DNA from: Ruminococcaceae bacterium UBA1734
Lineage (GTDB): Bacteria; Bacillota; Clostridia; Oscillospirales; Acutalibacteraceae
Reading direction: 5' to 3'
Length of the DNA stretch: 21,147 bases
Assembly (NCBI GenBank): GCA_002315765.1
Contig: DCIE01000077.1
Span: forward strand, 1 to 21,147
Shown here: positions 1 through 6,955 of the stretch, piece after piece
Layout: every line of letters begins with the position of its first letter
Position numbering within the stretch: position 1 is the stretch's first letter
Made by a program: the position numbers and the translations under genes
Notes under the pieces: model-generated
Told to the model about the DNA's origin: nothing
The model's database searches: none
Seen by the model: the letters and a program-made list of their open reading frames with translations, nothing else

Positions 1-22
1 CCCCAACATTTATTATAGAGCC
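1..22. repeat. Terminal inverted repeat, left copy (IS-end-like)
   Basis: Read on the minus strand this is GGCTCT, nine bases, then GTTGGGG. The last 22 bases of the window have the same layout on the plus strand (GGCTCT, nine different bases, GTTGGGG), so the two ends form an imperfect inverted pair of identical length that abuts both window edges. From memory, GGCTCTTTG-type ends are typical of ISL3-family insertion sequences. No transposase lies inside the window, so the element would extend outward. It ends 21 bases before the stop of the cysteine desulfurase gene. Confidence 0.55.
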
Positions 23-43
23 TATGTTTACAACAGCCTGTTT

Positions 44-1156
44 TTACCTATGTGCTAATTTTCGGGATTCTATTAAGCCCTCAATTAATGCATCCGCATC
101 TTCTTTTGTATTATATCTCGAAATACCTATTCTAAGGGCACCGTCAATAACACTACTGTTAAGCCCCATAGCCTCTAAAACATGGCTTCTTTTGCCCTGT
201 TTACAAGCCGAACTTTTTGAAACATATATTTCCTTTGCTTCTAAAAAGTTCATTAATACTTCACTACGCCAGCCCGGCATTGAGATGTTTAAAATATGCG
301 GTGCATTTGTTTCGATAATTTTTATCTCGGGAATACTTTTTATGAGTTCTTCTTTTAAATATTCCTTTAATTCGCCTATTTTTTTAATTTCAGGGTCCAT
401 TTTACAAGCGGTGGCAAATGCGGCAATTTGGGGCATTGCTTCGGTACCTGCTCTCAGCTCCATTTCCTGCTCTCCGCCTAAAATCAGGGGCTTAAGCTTC
501 AGTCCGCTTTTAATATAAAGTGCACCAATACCCTTTACGGCGTGAATTTTATGACCGCTTATGCTTATCATATCGGCACCTAAGGTTTTAGCGGAAAAAG
601 GCACTTTCATAAAGCCCTGAACTGCGTCGGTATGTATCAAAACATTAGGATTATTCGCCTTTACTGCTTTAGAAATTGCCGAAATATCGTTTACGGCGCC
701 GGTTTCGTTGTTGACAAGCATTAGGGAAATAAGAACAGTGTCATCTCTTAATTCCTTTAGAACCGAGTCTACCGAAATTTCACCCGTGCTATCGGGTTTA
801 AGTCTTGTAACGGAATATCCTAAAGTTTCAAGATAATCAAGGCTTTTTCGCACTGCATCATGCTCTACTAAGGAGCTTATAATATGCTTACCCTTTCGCT
901 TTTGGCTTTCGGCACCTTTAATAATGGCAAAATTGTCGCTTTCACTTCCGCAAGAAGTAAAAACTATTTCCTGCGGTTTAGCACCTAAAGCCTTCGCCAC
1001 ATCACACCTAAACTCATCAAGCTTTTGCTTGGCTTTTCTGCCTACTGTATGAGTTGAAGACGGATTGCCGTAAAAGTTTTCCATAACATCGTTTGCCGCC
1101 GCTATTGCCTCTTTACAGGTTTTTGTAGTGGCGGCATTATCAAGATAATGTTCCAT
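44..1156 (-). CDS. Cysteine desulfurase (NifS/IscS class V aminotransferase)
   Basis: This PLP enzyme would move sulfur from L-cysteine to a persulfide for Fe-S cluster assembly or tRNA thiolation. The 370-residue protein shows the N-terminal YLDNAATT motif, the cofactor-stacking His99 (VEHDAV), Asp177 (HTDAVQ), the Schiff-base Lys203 in SGHKIHAVKG and the catalytic Cys318 in SSACKQGKRS. Length and motif order are complete. The start lies 13 bases after the NIF3-like stop, with a GGTGA site 5 bases upstream, so it is the last visible gene of the nrdR-gltX-glnS operon. In many Clostridia a thiI gene follows this desulfurase; here an IS-end-like sequence sits 21 bases past the stop, so any partner would lie beyond it. 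The substrate pathway (Fe-S or thiouridine) cannot be decided from the sequence. The family call is secure. Confidence 0.95.
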   Translation of the reverse strand: MEHYLDNAATTKTCKEAIAAANDVMENFYGNPSSTHTVGRKAKQKLDEFRCDVAKALGAKPQEIVFTSCGSESDNFAIIKGAESQKRKGKHIISSLVEHDAVRKSLDYLETLGYSVTRLKPDSTGEISVDSVLKELRDDTVLISLMLVNNETGAVNDISAISKAVKANNPNVLIHTDAVQGFMKVPFSAKTLGADMISISGHKIHAVKGIGALYIKSGLKLKPLILGGEQEMELRAGTEAMPQIAAFATACKMDPEIKKIGELKEYLKEELIKSIPEIKIIETNAPHILNISMPGWRSEVLMNFLEAKEIYVSKSSACKQGKRSHVLEAMGLNSSVIDGALRIGISRYNTKEDADALIEGLIESRKLAHR

Positions 1157-1169
1157 AATTCACCAAAAA

Positions 1170-1919
1170 TCAAGTCTCAAACTTTATATAATCAGGCTCA
1201 AAGGGTAAAAATTCCGTGTCCGAAAATTTTTTCTTTAGCATATTGCAAAGTGGTTTTACGCAAATATTCTCGGTGGCATAATGTCCTGCGTCAAAAAGGG
1301 AAATGCCGTAATTTTTTGCATCAACAAAACAATTATGTTTTACATCGGCAGTAACGAGTCCGTCAAAGCCGTTTTTGTATGCATCTGATAAAAAATCTCC
1401 GCCTGAACCTGAACAAACAAGGAGTTTTTTAATAGGTCTTCCTGCAACATACTTTACCGGAAATCCCAACTTTTTACTTATGTCCATAGCCAATTCCTTA
1501 GGCTCGGATATTTTCGACACCACCGAATTAACCTTGAATCCGTCAGAGGTTACAAATTTTTCAGTGTTTAAAAAGCCTAATTTTTCGCATAAAATATCGT
1601 TTACTCCGCCCACTCCCACATCAAAGTTAGTGTGCATTGAAATAACCGAAATTCTGTTTTCAATAACCTTTTTGACCACATCCTCACCTACAAGGCTTTT
1701 AAGCCCCGAAAAGATGACGGGGTGATGTGTGATAATAAGATTAGCACCGATTTTTACAGCCTCTTTTACTGCCTCGATATCGCAGTCAAGAGCCACAAGC
1801 ACCTTTTTTACTTGGGCTTGTTCATCCCCAACAAGAAACCCGGGATTATCAAAATCACAAGCATCGGAAATAGGGAATTTGAAATTTAAAAACTCAAAAA
1901 TATCTACTGCTTTTATCAT
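1170..1919 (-). CDS. NIF3/YbgI-type dinuclear metal-binding protein (DUF34)
   Basis: This is a 249-residue member of the NIF3 (DUF34) family, toroidal hexamers with a two-metal site and no agreed reaction; a GTP cyclohydrolase I-like role has been proposed for the family. Visible ligands are His65-His66 in ITHHP, His96 and Asp100 in HTNFD, and the C-terminal HYATE segment (His and Glu). The protein has no middle insertion domain, so it is the short form. Its ATG overlaps the glnS TGA as ATGA, which implies translational coupling. In other Firmicutes this family is often next to trmK; here glnS takes that place. Function remains unknown, while family assignment is firm. Confidence 0.9.
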   Translation of the reverse strand: MIKAVDIFEFLNFKFPISDACDFDNPGFLVGDEQAQVKKVLVALDCDIEAVKEAVKIGANLIITHHPVIFSGLKSLVGEDVVKKVIENRISVISMHTNFDVGVGGVNDILCEKLGFLNTEKFVTSDGFKVNSVVSKISEPKELAMDISKKLGFPVKYVAGRPIKKLLVCSGSGGDFLSDAYKNGFDGLVTADVKHNCFVDAKNYGISLFDAGHYATENICVKPLCNMLKKKFSDTEFLPFEPDYIKFET

Positions 1920-3601
1920 TTCTTCTTACTAAAGGAGTCTTTAAGTCCTACTGTACGGTTGAAAATAAGTTTGCCCTCGGCCGAATCCTTATCAAGACAA
2001 AAATATCCCTGTCTCATAAATTGGAATGTATCTCCCACAGCTGAATTTACAAGGTCAGCATCAATTTTGCAATCCGTCAAAACCGTTAAGGATTCAGGGT
2101 TTAAATTATCAGCAAAAGAAGATACGCCTTCTTCATCACTTGGATTTTCCACATTAAATAAACGGTCATAAAGCCTAATATCAGCCGATGCACAATGCTC
2201 ACAGCTTACCCAGTGCAAGGTACCCTTAACCTTTCGTCCGTCCGGAGTTTCACCACCACGGCTTTCGGGGTCAAATGTACAGTGAACTACCGTAATATTT
2301 CCGTTTTCATCCTCCTCGTGAGAGGCATATTTAACATAATAGGCACCCTTTAGGCGAACCTCTTTTTGGGGGCAAAGTCTAAAGTATTTTCCGGGAGGAT
2401 TTAGACAAAAGTCATCCTGTTCTATGAATATTTCTCTTGAAAAGGTAACGGTCTTTTTGCCTTTTTCAGGTTTGTTGGGGTTAATATCAACTTCGATTTC
2501 CTCGGTTTTATCAGCGGGATAGTTGTCAATAACTACCTTAAGAGGACGAAGAACAGCCATTGCTCTGTCGGCATTTTCGTTAAGATAATCTCTAACACAG
2601 GATTCAAGCAAAGCATAGTCAATAACGCTGTAAGCCTTGGAAACACCGATTTTATCAACAAATGTTCTAATAGCTTTAGCGGGATAGCCTCTTCTCCTCA
2701 TACCGCAAACGGTTGCCATTCTCGGGTCATCCCAACCGCTGACAAGTTTATCATTAACAAGCTTGAGACATTTTCTCTTGCTTGTAAGAGTATAGTTCAC
2801 ATTCATTCTTGCAAATTCAATCTGTCTTGGAGGAGTGGGAATATCACAGGCTTCTAAAACCCAGTTGTACAATGGTCTATGGTTTTCAAATTCCAAAGAA
2901 CAAAGAGAATGTGTTACACCTTCTTTGGCATCGGAAAGGGGATGGGCAAAATCGTACATTGGGTAAACACACCATTTATCACCTGTTCTATGGTGAGAAA
3001 CCTTTAATACACGGTAAATGATAGGGTCTCTCATATTAAGGTTTGATGATGACATATCAATTTTGGCACGAAGCACCATTTTCCCCTCATCAATCTCACC
3101 CTTGGTCATTTTCTCAAAGAGTTCCTTTGTTTCGGCAATAGGTCTGTTTCTGTAAGGACTTTCTTTACCTGCTTCGGTTAGAGTGCCTCTAAGTTCTCTT
3201 ATTTGGTCGGGAGTTGACTCGTCTATATATGCAAGACCTTTGTCTATAAGCTTTAACGCACATTCATAGATAAAATCAAAATAATCTGAAGCAAAATAAA
3301 CATTATCCCACTTAAATCCCAACCACTTGATATCCTCTTTTATGGCATCAACATATTCCACATCTTCTTTTGTGGGGTTGGTATCATCTAAACGAAGATT
3401 ACATTTTCCGCCGTACTTTTCGGCAGTGCCGAAGTCGATGCAAATAGCCTTTGCGTGGCCAATATGCAAATATCCGTTTGGCTCAGGCGGGAAACGGGTT
3501 TGAATTTTTTCATAAACTCCCTTTTCCAAGTCCTCGTCTATAAAATCATAAATAAAATTAGAAGGCTTTACCTCTTCATTTAATATTTCTTTTTCTTCCA
3601 T
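1916..3601 (-). CDS. glnS: Glutaminyl-tRNA synthetase
   Basis: The enzyme charges tRNA-Gln with glutamine in the cytoplasm. The class I signatures are clear: PPEPNGYLHIGHAKA with HIGH at residues 46-49, RLDDTNP at about 70-76, and the KMSKS equivalent TLTSKRK at 271-277, followed by the beta-barrel anticodon-binding domains. It is 561 residues, close to the E. coli enzyme, so there is no fused GatB-like tail. I chose the ATG at 3601, not the in-frame ATG at 3664, because 3601 has AGAAAGGA 11 bases upstream and the first conserved residues follow it directly. The upstream ATG has no site and lies in the 5' arm of a leader hairpin. It follows gltX by 152 bases and overlaps the NIF3-like gene. 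Most Firmicutes make Gln-tRNA with GatCAB only, so GlnRS here fits a clostridial pattern or past transfer. Confidence 0.96.
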   Translation of the reverse strand: MEEKEILNEEVKPSNFIYDFIDEDLEKGVYEKIQTRFPPEPNGYLHIGHAKAICIDFGTAEKYGGKCNLRLDDTNPTKEDVEYVDAIKEDIKWLGFKWDNVYFASDYFDFIYECALKLIDKGLAYIDESTPDQIRELRGTLTEAGKESPYRNRPIAETKELFEKMTKGEIDEGKMVLRAKIDMSSSNLNMRDPIIYRVLKVSHHRTGDKWCVYPMYDFAHPLSDAKEGVTHSLCSLEFENHRPLYNWVLEACDIPTPPRQIEFARMNVNYTLTSKRKCLKLVNDKLVSGWDDPRMATVCGMRRRGYPAKAIRTFVDKIGVSKAYSVIDYALLESCVRDYLNENADRAMAVLRPLKVVIDNYPADKTEEIEVDINPNKPEKGKKTVTFSREIFIEQDDFCLNPPGKYFRLCPQKEVRLKGAYYVKYASHEEDENGNITVVHCTFDPESRGGETPDGRKVKGTLHWVSCEHCASADIRLYDRLFNVENPSDEEGVSSFADNLNPESLTVLTDCKIDADLVNSAVGDTFQFMRQGYFCLDKDSAEGKLIFNRTVGLKDSFSKKK

Positions 3602-3750
3602 TTTATGACCATTCCTTTCTGCTTTCGCTTGTTGGCATAAACGACCAATGAAAGGAATGGTCATAATATGCCATATTTTTCGGTTGCCTTGTAAGAGGCG
3701 AGAAAAACGGTGCGATATATTTTTTAAGTTTGGAAGATTTATCTTTAAAA
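3602..3750 (-). promoter_or_regulatory. Structured 5' leader of glnS (candidate riboswitch-like element)
   Basis: In RNA order the leader has a small AAGAT/ATCTT hairpin, an A-rich linker, a core (3678-3705), then two mutually exclusive hairpins. The core reads TTTCTCGC-CTCTTACA-AGGCAACCGAAA and forms GCCT/AGGC inside a TTTTT/AAAAA stem. Hairpin A pairs TGGCATA and ATGACC (3659-3673) with GGTCGT and TATGCCA (3633-3647), leaving CCTTTC in a loop and the ribosome site free. Hairpin B is a perfect 17-bp stem (3603-3619 with 3650-3666) that buries the ribosome site GAAAGGA. The two share the ATGACC strand. The core recurs in the rhaB leader. I do not recognise it as a named riboswitch; the ligand is unknown. 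Confidence 0.6.
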
Positions 3751-3753
3751 CTT

Positions 3754-5418
3754 TTAGTTTTCTTTTAAATTATTAATAGCGGCTTTAATTCTCATTAAGG
3801 ATTTTTCTTTGCCTAAAACCTGCATAATACTGCATAGGTCAGGAGTGTTGCTTCTTCCCGTAACGGCAATTCGAAGCAGGGTGCTTAAATCTCCGGCGCT
3901 TCCCTTGAAGCTTTCGGGATTTGCCTTGTATTCCTTTGTATCGGCGGCAAAGCCAAGGGTGGGAGCAATATCCTTTATCTTATCAAACCAAGCCTGTCTA
4001 TCGTCCGAGCAGTCGTAAATTTTGCTGTACTCAGAGAGGAATAAAACAGCATCTTCCTTTGATATTTTTTCGGGATATTCCTTTGAAGGCTCATACATTT
4101 TTTCAAACATATACGAATAATACTCTTTAACCTCACTCCACTTTGCTATATCCTTTCTCGGCTTGTTAGCATTATCTCGGTCAATGGCAAACATAGCCTT
4201 TGAAAAATCGGGATTTTCGGTTAAAATTTCGTAATATTCGCTGTCAAATTCCTTTGCCCAGGCGGTTATTTTGTCGTAGACCTCATCAGACTTCATTTTT
4301 GAAACAATAATCTTGCTGATATCGTTTAACTTATTTTGGTCAAACAATGCTCCCGAAACACTCATTTTCTTAAGATTGAATTTATATGTTCTGTAATCGG
4401 CATCGGGATTGGCTCTTCTCCAATCCTCAAAATCAGAAGAAGCAATAGTCATCAAGTATTCAATAACACAAATCGGCTCGTATCCCTCTTCAATAAAGAA
4501 ATGAACCGCAGCCTCAGGGTCTTTTCTCTTTGAAATTTTGCGTTTTGCTCCGTTGTCAAGCTTCATAATAGGTGAAATATGGGCATATTTAGGAACCTTG
4601 AAGCCTAATAGCTTAAACAGTTCAATATGCTTAGGAACTGAGGAAATCCACTCATCACCGCGCATAACATGGGTTGTGTGCATTAAATGGTCATCAATAG
4701 CATGTGCAAAATGATAGGTGGGGATACCGTCAGACTTAAGCAATACAAAATCCTCGTCATTTTGAGGCATTTCTATTTTGCCCTTAATCATATCTTCAAA
4801 TACAATTCGGTTTTCTTCATTACCCTGTGATTTTAGTCTTACTACAAAAGGTTTGCCTTCTTCCACAAGGGCTTTTGCCTCGGAGTAGGTTATATTTCTA
4901 TGCTTTGCATATTCTCCGTGATAGCCGGTTCTTATCTTGTTTGCCTCTTGAATGTTTCTTACATTTTCCAATTCTTCGGCAGTACAAAAGCAAGGATATG
5001 CAAGACCTTTTTTAATAAGGTCCTTTACATAGGTTTGATATATTTCGCCACGGTGGCTTTGTTGGTACGGACCGTATTCGCCCTTTTCGGTTTTGCCCTT
5101 AACAAATCCCTCATCGGCATTTATTCCAAAGCGGTTAAGACCGTCAATTATATTTTCTATTCCACCCTCAACCTCTCGCTTTTTATCGGTGTCTTCAATT
5201 CTCGTAAAGAAAATACCGTTTGTTGATGTGGCTGTAATACGGTTGACAAGGGAAGTAAAAAGTGTTCCTAAATGTAAATATCCGGTTGGGCTCGGTGCTA
5301 CTCTTGTTACCCTTGCACCTTCGGGAATATTTCTGTCTTTATACAAATTTTCGTAATAGTCCGGTGTCTTATCTATATCCGGTAGCAAAAGTTCTGCCAA
5401 TAGTTCATTATCGTTCAT
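3754..5418 (-). CDS. gltX: Glutamyl-tRNA synthetase
   Basis: This is a class I synthetase that charges tRNA-Glu. Visible are VAPSPTGYLHLG with the HIGH equivalent HLGT at 49-52, FFTRIEDTD at 70-78, a zinc-site start CFC at 143-145, MRGDEW at 252-257 and the KMSKS equivalent KISKR at 294-298, followed by the helical anticodon-binding domain. At 554 residues it is longer than typical bacterial GluRS (about 470-490), partly through some 30 extra residues before the catalytic fold. After CFC the usual third cysteine of the zinc knuckle is not seen (YHGEYAKHR). Its ATG is 14 bases after the nrdR stop, with GGAG 8 bases upstream, so it is co-transcribed with nrdR. With GlnRS next door it is probably a discriminating enzyme, but that is inference. 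Confidence 0.95.
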   Translation of the reverse strand: MNDNELLAELLLPDIDKTPDYYENLYKDRNIPEGARVTRVAPSPTGYLHLGTLFTSLVNRITATSTNGIFFTRIEDTDKKREVEGGIENIIDGLNRFGINADEGFVKGKTEKGEYGPYQQSHRGEIYQTYVKDLIKKGLAYPCFCTAEELENVRNIQEANKIRTGYHGEYAKHRNITYSEAKALVEEGKPFVVRLKSQGNEENRIVFEDMIKGKIEMPQNDEDFVLLKSDGIPTYHFAHAIDDHLMHTTHVMRGDEWISSVPKHIELFKLLGFKVPKYAHISPIMKLDNGAKRKISKRKDPEAAVHFFIEEGYEPICVIEYLMTIASSDFEDWRRANPDADYRTYKFNLKKMSVSGALFDQNKLNDISKIIVSKMKSDEVYDKITAWAKEFDSEYYEILTENPDFSKAMFAIDRDNANKPRKDIAKWSEVKEYYSYMFEKMYEPSKEYPEKISKEDAVLFLSEYSKIYDCSDDRQAWFDKIKDIAPTLGFAADTKEYKANPESFKGSAGDLSTLLRIAVTGRSNTPDLCSIMQVLGKEKSLMRIKAAINNLKEN

Positions 5419-5432
5419 TGTTCTAACTCCAA

Positions 5433-5891
5433 TTATTTGTTTTGCTTTATAATTTTGGAAAGCTCGTCCATAAAGGTTTCAAGGTCTTTAAACTGCCTGT
5501 AAACCGAGGCAAATCTAACATAGGCAACCTCGTCAATATTTTTCAACTTTTCCATAACAAGCTCACCGATTTTTTCACTTGTAACCTCTCTGTCAAGGGT
5601 ATTTTGAATGGCTGATTCAATATCATCTACAGCCTTTTCCAAAACATCAATGGAAACAGGTCTCTTTTCACAAGCTCTCATAAGTCCGTTAATGAGCTTT
5701 TCTCTATCAAAAATCTCTCTTGATAAATCCCGCTTTATTACAATGATAGGTAGGCTCTCAATCAGCTCATAGGTTGTAAATCTCTTTCCGCAACTAAGAC
5801 ACTCCCGTCTGCGGCGAATTCTCTCTCCTTCGTCGGTGGGCCTTGAGTCAATTACCTTACTTTCTAAATAGGCGCAATATGGGCATTTCAT
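5433..5891 (-). CDS. nrdR: Transcriptional repressor NrdR
   Basis: NrdR senses ATP/dATP and represses ribonucleotide reductase genes by binding paired NrdR boxes. The 152-residue protein has the N-terminal zinc ribbon (Cys3, Cys6, Cys31, Cys34, with the basic stretch GERIRRRREC between them) and an ATP-cone from about residue 49 to 139. It is full length. It is the first gene of the minus-strand run and has its own promoter about 40 bases upstream of the ATG. A NrdR-box-like palindrome fills the spacer of that promoter, which suggests autorepression and, through co-transcription, an effect on gltX. No nrd reductase gene is in this window. Confidence 0.96.
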   Translation of the reverse strand: MKCPYCAYLESKVIDSRPTDEGERIRRRRECLSCGKRFTTYELIESLPIIVIKRDLSREIFDREKLINGLMRACEKRPVSIDVLEKAVDDIESAIQNTLDREVTSEKIGELVMEKLKNIDEVAYVRFASVYRQFKDLETFMDELSKIIKQNK

Positions 5892-5926
5892 AGGTAAACA
5901 CCATCCAATACATATTAATTCAATTT

Positions 5927-5955
5927 AGTATAACACAACATATAGTGAATTTCAA
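5927..5955 (-). promoter_or_regulatory. Promoter of nrdR-gltX
   Basis: On the minus strand the sequence is TTGAAA (5950-5955), a 17-base spacer, then TATACT (5927-5932). Spacing and both boxes fit a housekeeping sigma-A promoter, and it lies about 40 bases ahead of the nrdR ATG. Confidence 0.75.
5933..5948. promoter_or_regulatory. NrdR-box-like operator
   Basis: The 16 bases ACACAACATATAGTGA match the generic NrdR box (acaCwAtATaTwGtgt) at about 14 positions, and sit exactly between the -35 and -10 boxes of the nrdR promoter. A second full box at the usual distance of three helical turns is not clear; only a weak ACATAT core lies 28 bases downstream. A single box is less than the usual pair, so autoregulation is probable rather than certain. 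Confidence 0.6.
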
Positions 5956-5969
5956 GAAAAGACTGCACT

Positions 5970-6020
5970 ATTTTTTGTTAAAAAAATAAAAATCACTGTC
6001 ATTTTTTATGGCAGTGATTT
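5970..6020 (-). terminator. Terminator after the histidine phosphatase gene
   Basis: On the minus strand AAATCACTG (6012-6020) pairs with CAGTGATTT (5990-5998), with a short inner CAT/ATG stem, and is followed by a long U-rich run (5971-5989). It separates the phosphatase transcript from the nrdR promoter. Confidence 0.85.
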
Positions 6021-6032
6021 GTGTATAGAGGT

Positions 6033-6749
6033 CTATATCAAAATACAGTTGTTAAATTTTGTGGGAAGGCCTTCTTTATATAAGTGGGAGTCGTTTGAAT
6101 GCTCAAGCATAATGGGTGCTGTTTCCATATTGTCGTTGTTGGGAAAATAAATAACCGAAACGCCTGTGTGGGTAATGTCAAACCGTGATGCAAAAAGAGG
6201 ATACGGAATATCAAGCACACTGCTTAAAAAAGCCATACTAAAGCCTTGATGGGCGAATAAAGCAATACGCTTTTCGTTCTTTTCTTTCATTTTGTATGTG
6301 GCGTTTTCTCTGTCGTGAGTATATCCTAATGACTCGAAAAAATTATCTACTTCGGTATCGATTCTTTTAATTCCGTTTCCGACTTTTTCTTCAAAAAAAG
6401 AGTCCGCATACCATTTATCGCCAAGCAATAAAGTATCCTTTGAACGCAACTTTACTTTTGCTTCGCTATCTTCAAACAGCCAGTTTGTATTTCCGTCTTT
6501 AGACTTTACGGTGAAATCTCTCCAAGCATGGTTTTCGTTGCACCAATCAAGCTGCGTAATAGGCTTTTTAACTATTTCCGATAGGGGTGTGGCGGTTAAA
6601 ACGGCTCTGTTTGAGGTTGAGGCGTATATTTCGTCAATACCGTGTAAAGCCAATCTTTTTGCCACGGCTTCAGCCTGTCTTTTGCCAAGCTCGGTAAGAC
6701 TGTCGGGAGAGTAAATAGGGTCTCCGTGTCTGATATAATAAAGAATCAT
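6033..6749 (-). CDS. Histidine phosphatase family protein (phosphoglycerate-mutase-like)
   Basis: This 238-residue protein belongs to the branch of phosphatases that work through a phospho-histidine. The N-terminal motif is RHGDP with nucleophile His8, and the second catalytic His is His167 in LFAHQGF. The region around residues 70-120 (WCNENHAWRDF and onwards) is an insertion that is not diagnostic of a named subfamily. The substrate is unknown: it could act on small phosphate esters rather than as a glycolytic mutase, since the classic mutase motifs are missing. The ATG has GAGGAG 8 bases upstream. It is transcribed alone, from a probable promoter at about 6810-6834, into its own terminator. 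Nothing nearby fixes its role. Confidence 0.85.
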   Translation of the reverse strand: MILYYIRHGDPIYSPDSLTELGKRQAEAVAKRLALHGIDEIYASTSNRAVLTATPLSEIVKKPITQLDWCNENHAWRDFTVKSKDGNTNWLFEDSEAKVKLRSKDTLLLGDKWYADSFFEEKVGNGIKRIDTEVDNFFESLGYTHDRENATYKMKEKNEKRIALFAHQGFSMAFLSSVLDIPYPLFASRFDITHTGVSVIYFPNNDNMETAPIMLEHSNDSHLYKEGLPTKFNNCILI

Positions 6750-6809
6750 AGCGATATCTCCTCATAATTTATTTATAATCTTTTCGTATATTTATTCCTT
6801 TAGTTTATC

Positions 6810-6834
6810 TTCGTGCTGTTTTTTCAAAAGTCAA
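6810..6834 (-). promoter_or_regulatory. Possible promoter of the histidine phosphatase gene
   Basis: TTGACT (6829-6834) on the minus strand is followed 17 to 19 bases later by weak -10 candidates (AAGATA or GATAAA). The -35 is good and the -10 is poor, so the call is tentative. Confidence 0.35.
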
Positions 6835-6861
6835 GCAACATACAAATAATAATACTGTTTA

Positions 6862-6904
6862 GGCGATTTGTAAAGTGTAAATAAGAATTGTCGGAAAAAT
6901 CGCC
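6862..6904. repeat. 8-bp inverted repeat downstream of the AraC-type gene
   Basis: GGCGATTT (6862-6869) and AAATCGCC (6897-6904) are perfect complements around a 27-base loop. There is no clear U-tract on the minus strand, so it is not a standard terminator for the regulator gene. No other feature is visible between 6835 and 6955. Confidence 0.35.
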
Positions 6905-6955
6905 GAATCTTTAATTTGTTACGGTTAAAAATTACTTCTGACAAGTAACTACCTG

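Noticed and set aside
24..518. Plus-strand reading frame over the desulfurase gene
   Set aside because: It is a shadow of the minus-strand gene; its translation is rich in Ser, Ile and Leu without family motifs, and it has no ribosome site.
3602..3664. Longer GlnRS start at the ATG of 3664
   Set aside because: It has no ribosome site, it adds 21 residues unlike GlnRS, and it lies inside the leader hairpin. The ATG at 3601 has AGAAAGGA at workable distance.
3678..3705. SAM-I or SAM-III (SMK) riboswitch
   Set aside because: The GGCAACC and AACCGAAA strings recall parts of these classes, but the other conserved helices and junction sequences are missing and the genes are not linked to methionine.
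6862..6904. Terminator for the AraC-type gene
   Set aside because: The stem is perfect but has a 27-base loop and no U-tract on the minus strand, so I list it only as an inverted repeat.
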